From positions 930,001-994,000 of the forward strand of contig NC_008553.1 in the NCBI RefSeq assembly GCF_000014945.1: a stretch of 64,000 bases of DNA, in the 5' to 3' direction. Source of the DNA: Methanothrix thermoacetophila PT (lineage in GTDB: Archaea > Halobacteriota > Methanosarcinia > Methanotrichales > Methanotrichaceae). Each line of letters begins with the position of its first letter. Positions within the stretch are counted from its first letter, which is position 1. Made by a program: the position numbers and the translations under genes. Positions 55,957 through 63,263 of this stretch are shown here, one piece after another. The notes below the pieces were generated by a model. That model was not told the origin of the DNA. It ran no database searches and worked only from the letters and a program-made list of their open reading frames with translations.

Positions 55957-56315
55957 TCTCTTCCCCGTTTTAGATCCTCTTTCATCCTGAGGTACTCATC
56001 CCTCGTCAGCTCGCCTCTCGCATATCTCTCATCCAGGATCGACTCTGCGTTCCTGATCGAACCGCCTATCTCCTCCCTCTTCAACAGGTAAATGAGGAGA
56101 AACAGCATGCCGATCCATGGAAGCACGACGAGGACCGCCCAGAGCAGGCCGTTCATACCCCTGGCTTCAGCATCTTTGTAGACAAGATACGCTATGACCA
56201 GAAACACCAGCCAGTATCCGATCATCCAGATGAAAGGGAATATGCCCCATGTGCCCCACCACATCGGCCCCCAGTCCATCATGTGATCCCAATCCATAAT
56301 GTGATATGATATCAT
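55953..56315 (-). CDS. Small membrane protein with Met/His/Trp-rich N-terminus and SHOCT-like C-terminus, coupled to copA
   Basis: 120 aa. N-terminus MISYHIMDWDHMMDWGPMWW is dense in Met, His, Trp and Asp, residues that bind copper; two TM helices follow (PFIWMIGYWLVFLVIAYLVY and LLWAVLVVLPWIGMLFLLIY), then a C-terminal SHOCT-like helix (ILDERYARGELTRDEYLRM). First gene of the copA-YHS operon, with ATGA overlap. A copper-binding helper or sensor at the membrane is inferred. Confidence 0.8.
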   Translation of the reverse strand: MISYHIMDWDHMMDWGPMWWGTWGIFPFIWMIGYWLVFLVIAYLVYKDAEARGMNGLLWAVLVVLPWIGMLFLLIYLLKREEIGGSIRNAESILDERYARGELTRDEYLRMKEDLKRGRE

Positions 56316-56375
56316 GTTATCTCCCCTAATGGAACTGATTCAGCGCCCTCCGGCGATGGAGTGCTGTGCGCACAA

Positions 56376-56867
56376 TTACATGAACCTCTCGAACCTCTCC
56401 CTAGAGGCCTTGCATATCGGGCATATCTCCGGGGGCTCATCTCTGGCGCAGAGATATCCGCAGACCCTGCACCTCCACACTGGCTTGGACAGACCTTCGA
56501 TATGCGGCTCAGCGGTCTCAGAGGCTGGCCGGGAGCTCCTGGATCCACGCCTCTCCGGCACCGGTCTCAGCCCCTCCTCGCCCCTCGCGACGCGCTCAGA
56601 GACATACAGAGCACAATAGCACGCCCCGAACTCCGCGAGATCCTGATCCCTGTAGTCGCATGGGCAGATTATGTCCAGATCCTCTTCCCTCTTCCCGGAT
56701 GGCAGCCTGCAGGGGCATGCCATGTACCCGAAGCGCTCCTCATTCGTCAGGAGGCCTCGAACGACCCCCATGACGAACTGCCTGTCGGAGTTGAGATGAT
56801 ACCCTGCGGATTCGGCATCATCTTTGAGCCTCTGGTACAGCCGCTCCACATCCTCATCGCTCACCAC
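56376..56867 (-). CDS. Ferredoxin-thioredoxin reductase catalytic chain fused to a rubredoxin
   Basis: 163 aa. N-terminal ~85 residues are the FTR catalytic subunit with its six key Cys ([27 protein letters not shown]), which hold a [4Fe-4S] next to a disulfide. A linker of about 40 residues leads to a rubredoxin-type domain ([15 protein letters not shown] and ICPICKAS). Start is GTG directly after the glutaredoxin stop. FTR reduces thioredoxin-like proteins with ferredoxin electrons; here the fused rubredoxin may be the electron entry and the adjacent glutaredoxin the target. Confidence 0.92.
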   Translation of the reverse strand: MVSDEDVERLYQRLKDDAESAGYHLNSDRQFVMGVVRGLLTNEERFGYMACPCRLPSGKREEDLDIICPCDYRDQDLAEFGACYCALYVSERVARGEEGLRPVPERRGSRSSRPASETAEPHIEGLSKPVWRCRVCGYLCARDEPPEICPICKASRERFERFM

Positions 56868-57149
56868 CTATAATGCCCCCAGCGCGCTCATTATCTCCTT
56901 CTCTTTGAATCCAATGATAACCCTGCCATTTGCAACGAGCGTCGGAAAAGTGAGATCCGGGTTGAATTTCCTGAGCTCATCAATTAGCTCCGCTCTCTCA
57001 GCGCCACTCGTCAGATCCACGTAAACATAATCGTAGCTCACGCCGAGCTTCGAGAGAAGATCCCTCGTCTTCTTGCACCACATGCATGTGCTCAACGCAT
57101 AAAGTGTCACAGCACCAGCATCGTGCCCATCGACATGTACCTTTCCCAT
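56868..57149 (-). CDS. Glutaredoxin-like protein, probable FTR partner
   Basis: 93 aa thioredoxin-fold protein with active site STCMWCKKT (CxxC near residue 22), cis-Pro in LTFPTLVANG, and C-terminal helix. It ends right where the FTR-rubredoxin gene begins, so the two are certainly co-transcribed. Works as a small disulfide carrier in the cytoplasm; in methanogens such proteins can be reduced by FTR (family knowledge). Confidence 0.92.
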   Translation of the reverse strand: MGKVHVDGHDAGAVTLYALSTCMWCKKTRDLLSKLGVSYDYVYVDLTSGAERAELIDELRKFNPDLTFPTLVANGRVIIGFKEKEIMSALGAL

Positions 57150-57722
57150 TCGTATACCCTCTGATATTTACATGAGATCGCCCAGCATGTACTTAGCCAG
57201 GCCTCCGCTTCTGGTAGCGTGCAGCTGTGTAAGTGAAATGTGGCACATCCTGAGATTTATATCAACTGTTGTTCTCTGCTTGCGTATAAATGTAATCCAT
57301 GGACTTCGCATCGCATGAGAGAGTGGCATGTCGCAAACTCCAATCTTCTGAGAGTAGCTCACGCTGACATCTTCGCCGGACAGAGCTTCACGAAATCTAG
57401 TACGTCTCGATCAAATCTCCTCGACCGTGCAGAGAATGAGGAAAAGCCGGAAAACCCTGATGGTGCTGCTAGAATTGCTGCGTTGAATAATGTTTGGAAA
57501 TCCAATTGCAGAGAGCTAATTCATATAACATGAGACTTTAGTAGGAATCGATAGCTATTGGCCACAAGGCATCGAATTATTCAACACAGCAGCTAAAATG
57601 AAGCATTTTTATAGCACCTGCCCCCAGCTATCATTGTATCGGCTATATCTGCTGTAAAGAATGAAATGGTGCAGAGCAGGCGGCTTTCGCCCAGACTGGA
57701 GCTTCTGCGCCGGTGAGGTGTT
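57150..57722. other. Divergent promoter region, no gene seen
   Basis: 573 bases. Near 57255 a minus-strand TATA-like GATATAAAT may drive the glutaredoxin-FTR pair; TTTTTATAG at 57605-57613 may drive the acetolactate decarboxylase gene with a leader of about 85 bases. A 97-codon plus-strand frame at 57240-57533 lacks coding character. No member of families A-C was seen. Confidence 0.4.
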
Positions 57723-58505
57723 ATGAGGCACTTTATTGAGACAGTTGCAATACTGCTCATCATGAGCATGCCGATCTGCAGCCCCGCAGGATCCGGTGAT
57801 GTGCTCTTCCAGGTCTCCACGATATCCGCACTCATGGATGGTGCTTTCGATGGATCGGTGGCATTTGGTGATCTGAAGAAGCACGGGGACTTCGGACTCG
57901 GCACATTCGATGCGCTCGATGGTGAGATGGTTGGGCTTGATGGTCGGTTCTATCAGGTAAGAGCCGATGGTTCTGTTCACGAGGTCAACGATTCCATGCT
58001 CACGCCGTTTGCAGATGTCACGTTCTTTGATCCCGATGATGCGGTTGCGCTCAGCAGCTCAAACATGACCGAGGTGGAGAGATCCCTGGAGGAGCTGCTG
58101 CCGACAAGGAACATCTTCTACGCGATCAGGATCGATGGGACGTTCAGCCATGTCAGAGCCAGAAGCGTTCCTGCTCAGATCAGACCATATACGAATCTCA
58201 CGATTGCTGTTACAAATCAGAGCATCTTCGAGCTTTACAATCAGAGTGGCACAGCCGTCGGATTCTGGACGCCATCATATGCAAGTGGGCTGAATGTTCC
58301 AGGATACCACCTCCACTTCATAAACGACGAGAGAACAGCAGGCGGTCATCTGCTCGATTTTCATTTGACGAACGGTAGCGCTTCCATCGATTACACAGAT
58401 ATCTTCATGATGGTCCTGCCGGCCAATGAGGGGTTCCGCAGAGCAGAGCTTGAGGGGATGGATCTGGAAGCTACGAAGGATGTGGAGAACGTGAGGACCG
58501 GATGA
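57723..58505 (+). CDS. budA: Secreted alpha-acetolactate decarboxylase
   Basis: 260 aa including a signal peptide (IETVAILLIMSMPICSPAGS). The mature part is a full acetolactate decarboxylase: LFQVSTISALMDGAFDG, FGLGTFDALDGEM, and the zinc-binding His set in GYHLHFINDERTAGGHLLDF. The enzyme turns acetolactate into acetoin. Ribosome site GGTGAGGTG before the ATG. Extracellular location is odd for a metabolic enzyme in a methanogen, and no acetolactate synthase gene is near. Confidence 0.9.
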   Translation: MRHFIETVAILLIMSMPICSPAGSGDVLFQVSTISALMDGAFDGSVAFGDLKKHGDFGLGTFDALDGEMVGLDGRFYQVRADGSVHEVNDSMLTPFADVTFFDPDDAVALSSSNMTEVERSLEELLPTRNIFYAIRIDGTFSHVRARSVPAQIRPYTNLTIAVTNQSIFELYNQSGTAVGFWTPSYASGLNVPGYHLHFINDERTAGGHLLDFHLTNGSASIDYTDIFMMVLPANEGFRRAELEGMDLEATKDVENVRTG

Positions 58506-58619
58506 GAATCCACATGCAAGAGTAGAGGTGTGCCAAAAGGGTGAAAGCATTTGGGATACGGTCGGTTTCGTCAACAACCCGAGGCAGGAGATTGCTCGGC
58601 GAACACCCTCAGCAGAACC

Positions 58620-58696
58620 TGTCCGAATAAGAGCCGAGGCCAGAAATTTTGACCTTACTGCTTCTGCATCAGAAACACGTAATTCTTATTCGGACA
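58620..58696. repeat. Family B inverted-repeat element, copy 3
   Basis: TGTCCGAATAAGAGC at the left, TTCTTATTCGGACA at the right, 77 bp, internal CCAGAAATTTTG. Followed after about 24 bases by TATA-like GCTTAAATAG (58718-58727) and a gene start at 58762. Confidence 0.8.
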
Positions 58697-58761
58697 CCTC
58701 CGCTCAGCATAACATCATGCTTAAATAGCATACCCACAGACCGGACAGCGGGATATGTATG

Positions 58762-59115
58762 ATGCGAATCTCCATCCTGTTCATGGCTCTGATCGTATCT
58801 CTGATCTGCGCTGATGCAGCTGACTGGCTTGAGGGAGGGTACGTAGGGTCACCTGACTACAGCGAGATAAGGCAGTACTTCACAGACCCCATATTCTATA
58901 CAAAGGTCCCCATATCGCAGCCGCTGAGCTTTTACAGACCATACACCGGCGGGTTCTCGTATCCACTAACTGCAGTACAGTCGGACTTCAGAAACAAATC
59001 TCTGGCCGCGATGATCTGGGAGCCGTTTGAGGTGAATTGGACGAAGACCATGTTCACAGCAAAGAGCACATCCTCGCTGCGGGTCTTCAAAAATGGAACC
59101 TGGCAGAGCCTGTGA
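58762..59115 (+). CDS. Small secreted protein of unknown function
   Basis: 117 aa from the second of two adjacent ATGs (58759/58762). Signal peptide MRISILFMALIVSLICADA; the mature part is rich in Tyr, Phe, Pro and Ser (YSEIRQYFTDPIFYTKVP) with no Cys. No anchor. Not recognised. Its promoter directly follows a family B element. Confidence 0.6.
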   Translation: MRISILFMALIVSLICADAADWLEGGYVGSPDYSEIRQYFTDPIFYTKVPISQPLSFYRPYTGGFSYPLTAVQSDFRNKSLAAMIWEPFEVNWTKTMFTAKSTSSLRVFKNGTWQSL

Positions 59116-59219
59116 TGCCTGGCTGAGGTCTCTATATTTTTGAGAATCGAGGCATATTAGGGGCGAGTGAGCTGGAGTTCTATCGAGTGATCCACATATT
59201 CCACATATGCAGGTGTTCG

Positions 59220-59879
59220 ATGTCTGGTGATATTCTCGTTAAAGTAATCGAGATCCTGGAGAGAGCCTATGGCGTGCCTGAGGTCCAAAGCGCAGATCCT
59301 GTTGATCTCCTGGTTCTGACGATACTCTCACAGAACACATCTGACATAAACTCCAGCAGGGCGTTTGAGCAGCTGAAGAGGAGATTCGGGAGCTACACCG
59401 AGATCCTGAATGCCTCCGAGGAGGAGATCGCAGATGCAATCCGCCCAGGAGGCCTGGCCGATATTAAGGCCGCCAGGATCAAGGGGGCTCTCGAGAGGCT
59501 GAGAGATGACTTCGGGTCTGTCGACCTCTCGCCGCTGAAGAGGATGAGCGCAGTGGAGGCGAGGAACTACCTCAAATCGATTCCTGGAATCGGACCAAAG
59601 ACCGCGTCGGTGCTCATGCTCTTCGGATTCGGCATGTCTGCGATGCCGGTTGACACGCACGTATACCGCGTCTCAAGAAGGATGGGACTGGTACCAGAGA
59701 ACGCGAGCATCGAGGAGACGCAGAGGATCCTGGAGGAGATCACGCCACATGAGAAGTACATCTCACTTCACATCAACCTGATCCGTCATGGCAGGCTAGT
59801 CTGCAAGGCCAGAAATCCGCTCTGCAAGAAATGCGAGTTGAAGGGACTCTGCAGATACGCACAGATGCAGCAGTGCTGA
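59220..59879 (+). CDS. nth: Endonuclease III (DNA glycosylase/AP lyase)
   Basis: 219 aa from the ATG at 59220, after CAGGTG; the frame opens earlier but without support. Helix-hairpin-helix SIPGIGPKTASVLML with the catalytic Lys, Asp in AMPVDTHVYRVSRRMG, and the C-terminal [4Fe-4S] motif C-x6-C-x2-C-x5-C (CKARNPLCKKCELKGLC). Removes oxidised pyrimidines in base excision repair. Confidence 0.95.
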   Translation: MSGDILVKVIEILERAYGVPEVQSADPVDLLVLTILSQNTSDINSSRAFEQLKRRFGSYTEILNASEEEIADAIRPGGLADIKAARIKGALERLRDDFGSVDLSPLKRMSAVEARNYLKSIPGIGPKTASVLMLFGFGMSAMPVDTHVYRVSRRMGLVPENASIEETQRILEEITPHEKYISLHINLIRHGRLVCKARNPLCKKCELKGLCRYAQMQQC

Positions 59880-59973
59880 TTCCAGAGACGCAGGGTTCAA
59901 ATCTGACCGCATCCCAAACGCTTCACTCCCATTTGCACGTAACTGATCTCGCAGCAGGGTTCGTACTCAGCCG

Positions 59974-60060
59974 GACTGGAAAAACACCCATGGCCCAAGG
60001 TCACCCATGTGGATGAAAATGTACCTTTGCGAGAACCATTTTCATACCAAAGGTGTCCAG
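59974..60060 (+). repeat. Family C hairpin element, copy 3
   Basis: Outer arms ACTGGAAAAACACC and GGTGTCCAGT; core GGCCCAAGGTCACCCATGTGG and GTACCTTTGCGAGAACC. Inner arms of ATGAAAATG and CATTTTCAT are kept. Confidence 0.8.
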
Positions 60061-60073
60061 TTGTAAATATCAA

Positions 60074-60197
60074 CGCTCATATGTGCGTAGCAACTTGTAG
60101 GGCATGCGATCTGGTTGGTGATAGCACTCATTCATTCGCCACGAACGCATAGCATGACCACAGCTCCTTCCGGCAAGTCACCAAATGGATAAGAGCG
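60074..60197. mobile_element. Family A MITE, copy 4
   Basis: 124 bp, CGCTCATAT to ATAAGAGCG. Flanks AATATCAA (60066-60073) and AAAATCAA (60198-60205) agree in 7 of 8 bases, an aged duplication. Lies between family C copy 3 and the stop of the Fe-S protein gene. Confidence 0.85.
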
Positions 60198-60218
60198 AAA
60201 ATCAAATCCTTCCGGGCC

Positions 60219-61208
60219 TTACCTGAAGAGATCTGTTTTGTGCAGACCTGAGAAGCAGACCCTGTCGCACCTTCCGCATCCAACGCAGCCGAGCATTCCG
60301 GTGCGCACCGGCATGTGCTCCAGCTTCTCCATGTACCATGATAGGAGTCTTTCCTCAGGTCTGGCCCTTGGGTTGGCTCCGGATGCCATTCTGTGAAACC
60401 CTGAGAGGATGCAGGAGTCAGCACACCTGATTCTCTCTCCATCAGGCAGGCCGAGGTCTGCGATTGTGAAACAATGGCACGTGGGGCAGACAAAGCTGCA
60501 TCCTCCGCATGAGATACATTCCTTCGACAAAGATCTCCAGTCTATCTCTCTGAGCCTAGGTCTCATGTGGTCCAGAGAGAGCCATGGCCTTGCGCTAACA
60601 ATCCTCTCGCAGCTTTTTCTCATCAGCTCCCTTTTTCGCACGATCATTTCATCATCCGCTACCTCAAGAAGCTCCTCTGAGACCCTTGCGAGCATGATGC
60701 CATCTGGCGATCCTGCCTCCAGGAGGTAGCGTTCCCCCAGATCAGTGAGAAGGAGATCAAAGCCCTCCTGCGCCTCAGGTCCGGATCCCATCTGGGCACA
60801 GAAGCAGCTCTCAGAGGGCTCTGTGCAGTTCAGAGCTATGATCGCAGTCGATCTCCTCCGTTCGGAGTAGAGTTCATCAGCAGGCTCGGAGAGCATTATC
60901 CTGTCAAGCAGGGAGAGGGCACGGAGATCGCATGGCCTCACCCCCACGATCAGCCTCTTCCTCACATCCGGTACCTCGAAGGTGTAAAGGCCGCTCTCCT
61001 GAAGGTATGAGAAGAGCGTCTCACGCGGTGGGAGGAACAGCCGCGTGGGCGGCATGAGCGGATTCGAAGCGCTGAGCGCCAGATCCTCCCCATTCCAGGT
61101 CACAAGCTGCGGCTCTCCATTTACGAGGACCGGCGCGATGATCTCGAAGATTGTGCCAGCCCTTCTGAGCATCTCAGGGAGGTCCTTCTTTTCGATGAAG
61201 AACATCAT
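60219..61208 (-). CDS. Iron-sulfur electron-transfer subunit (sulfhydrogenase beta / HydB-like)
   Basis: About 329 aa from the ATG at 61208, which follows GGAGGGTGC and overlaps the fdhA stop (ATGA). N-terminal segment LIVGVRPCDLRALSLLDRIM is typical of HydB/AsrA-type proteins; then CTEPSESCFC, and two C-terminal ferredoxin clusters (CISCGGCSFVCPTCHC and GCVGCGRCDRVC). These subunits pass electrons between a catalytic unit and an FAD/NAD(P)-binding partner, which the gene at the right edge would supply. Confidence 0.88.
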   Translation of the reverse strand: MMFFIEKKDLPEMLRRAGTIFEIIAPVLVNGEPQLVTWNGEDLALSASNPLMPPTRLFLPPRETLFSYLQESGLYTFEVPDVRKRLIVGVRPCDLRALSLLDRIMLSEPADELYSERRRSTAIIALNCTEPSESCFCAQMGSGPEAQEGFDLLLTDLGERYLLEAGSPDGIMLARVSEELLEVADDEMIVRKRELMRKSCERIVSARPWLSLDHMRPRLREIDWRSLSKECISCGGCSFVCPTCHCFTIADLGLPDGERIRCADSCILSGFHRMASGANPRARPEERLLSWYMEKLEHMPVRTGMLGCVGCGRCDRVCFSGLHKTDLFR

Positions 61209-63211
61209 GCACCCTCCCTCCTGATGCTGACAGATGTGATCTTCAGACCTGGAATCCTCGAGTGTGGATCGAGCTGCCATCCTGTGAGCATGTTCGCGGG
61301 CGATTCCCTGAAGTGGAATGGTATGAACAGTGTGCCTCTTTTGACGTTATCGCTCAGCCTGGCCCTCGCCCGTATGGTGCCGCTCTCCGACTCCAAGATC
61401 ACGCCGGTCCCGTTTCTTATTCCAAGAGCCGCAGCATCCTCTGGATTGATGTCAACAAACGCCTCAGGCACCTCGCGTTCCAGGATGCATACCCTCCTGG
61501 TCATGCTCCCTGTGTGGAATTGGTACTGGCTCCTGCCTATGATGAGCGTGAACTTGTGATGCTGATGCTCACACTGATCCACATGCCTGAACGAAGCATG
61601 CCCTCGCGGAAATCCGTCTCTGTAAAGCACTGGCGTTCCGGGATGATCAGGCGTCGGGCATGGCCAGTGGATTCCGCCACCCTCCAGGCGCTCATGTGTG
61701 ATACCTCCGTAGCTCGGGGTCAGCGATGCTATCTCCCTCATCACATCAGCCGAGGAACGGTAACCGGATGAGAGACCGAAGGCCTCTAAGAGCTTAGCTG
61801 CCACGACCCACTCAGGCAGCGCACTCCCTGGAGGATCGATCGCCTTTCTTATTAGCTGGACCTTTCTCTCGGTTGATGTGACGGTTCCATCCTTCTCTGC
61901 AAATGATGCGATTGGAAGAACGACATCCGCCATTCTCGTAGTCTCTGTCGGAAAGATATCCGAGACCACCAGGAGATCGAGGGACTCCAGCGCCCTCCTG
62001 ATTCTTGAGCTGTTCGGGTAACTCAGGAGAGGATTCTCTCCCGAGATGTACATCCCCCTGATATCAGATCCCGCTGAGCCCATGATCTCCACCGCCGTAT
62101 TGCCCTGAGATGTGGGGAGCTTCACATCCCATGCGTCCTCGAACTTCCCTCTGAATTCAGATACCCTCTGATATCCTGTGTAGTAATCGGGAAGCGCGCC
62201 CATATCGCACGCTCCCTGGACATTCTGATGGCCCCTAAGCGGATATATGCCAGATCCATCTCTGCCAAGATTACCGGTTGCAAGCGCAAGGTTGACGATC
62301 GCCTGGACGTTGTCCGTGCCATGCGTGTGCTGGGTTATACCCATCGCGTACACGATCGCAGCATTATCTGCTCCTCCGTATAACACAGCAGCATCATGTA
62401 TGAGATCAGCAGGCACACCGCATATCCGCTCCGCTACCTCAGGAGTGTATTCTGCGATGCGATCACGCGCAGCATCGAAACCCTCTGTCCTGGAGCGTAT
62501 GAACTCCTCATCGATCATCCCCTCCTGGACCAGGACATTCAGGATCGCGTTTAAAAGGGCGATATCAGTGCCAGGCCTCAGCTGGAGGTGCAGATCCGCG
62601 ATTTCAGCTATCTGCGTCCTCCTCGGATCTATCACGATGATCCTAGCACCGTTTCTCCTGGCTTCCATGATGTGAAAAGCGACAGCAGGATGCTGCTCTG
62701 TTGTGTTCGACCCTATGATCATTATCGCATCAGAGTGGAGCAGGCTCTCCATCGGGTTCGTCATCGAGCCACTTCCCAGAGATGATCCCAGGGCGAAGAG
62801 CGTGGGAGCATGGCAGAGGCGCGCGACGTTGTCGATGTTGTTTGTCCCAAATGCTGCGCGGCACAGCTTCATGAGAAGATAGTTCTCCTCGTTGGTCGCC
62901 TTCGCAGATGTGAGAACCGCAAGTGCATCCGGTCCGGAATCCCTTTTTATCTCAGAGAAGGATTCTGCTATGTATGAGAGCGCCTCGCTCCAGGACGTCT
63001 GAACATAACGGTCGCCCCTGCGAATCAGCGGCTCTCTGAGCCTGTCAGGGTGGTTCACAAAGCCATGAAGGAGCCACCCCTTTGCGCAGAGCCTTCCGCG
63101 GGCGGGTGGCTTCAGGGATGGTGTGACAGCTATGACCTTGCTGTTCTCGACGTGGAGATAAAGGCCGCAGCCACAGCCGCAGTAGACGCAGGTCGTCTCG
63201 ATCGCATCCAA
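61205..63211 (-). CDS. fdhA: Formate dehydrogenase-like molybdo/tungsto-bis-pterin catalytic subunit, Cys type
   Basis: About 668 aa from a TTG at 63211, preceded by AGGGTGAT; a GTG three codons earlier is the alternative. N-terminal [4Fe-4S] Cys (CVYCGCGCGLYL and GRLCAKG), active site NVARLCHAPTLF with Cys rather than selenocysteine, PLRGHQNVQGACDMG, and the C-terminal pterin domain SQYQFHTGSMTRR. Oxidises formate or reduces CO2. Lies between a flavin subunit gene and an Fe-S subunit gene, so a soluble three-part complex is inferred. Confidence 0.92.
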   Translation of the reverse strand: MDAIETTCVYCGCGCGLYLHVENSKVIAVTPSLKPPARGRLCAKGWLLHGFVNHPDRLREPLIRRGDRYVQTSWSEALSYIAESFSEIKRDSGPDALAVLTSAKATNEENYLLMKLCRAAFGTNNIDNVARLCHAPTLFALGSSLGSGSMTNPMESLLHSDAIMIIGSNTTEQHPAVAFHIMEARRNGARIIVIDPRRTQIAEIADLHLQLRPGTDIALLNAILNVLVQEGMIDEEFIRSRTEGFDAARDRIAEYTPEVAERICGVPADLIHDAAVLYGGADNAAIVYAMGITQHTHGTDNVQAIVNLALATGNLGRDGSGIYPLRGHQNVQGACDMGALPDYYTGYQRVSEFRGKFEDAWDVKLPTSQGNTAVEIMGSAGSDIRGMYISGENPLLSYPNSSRIRRALESLDLLVVSDIFPTETTRMADVVLPIASFAEKDGTVTSTERKVQLIRKAIDPPGSALPEWVVAAKLLEAFGLSSGYRSSADVMREIASLTPSYGGITHERLEGGGIHWPCPTPDHPGTPVLYRDGFPRGHASFRHVDQCEHQHHKFTLIIGRSQYQFHTGSMTRRVCILEREVPEAFVDINPEDAAALGIRNGTGVILESESGTIRARARLSDNVKRGTLFIPFHFRESPANMLTGWQLDPHSRIPGLKITSVSIRREGA

Positions 63212-63263
63212 AGCAATCACCCTATATGCACAGGCATTTTCATCGCCATGTGGCTGACTCCGA

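Noticed and set aside
57240-57533. 97-codon plus-strand frame before the acetolactate decarboxylase gene
   Set aside because: No promoter, no ribosome site and no domain; probably a chance frame.
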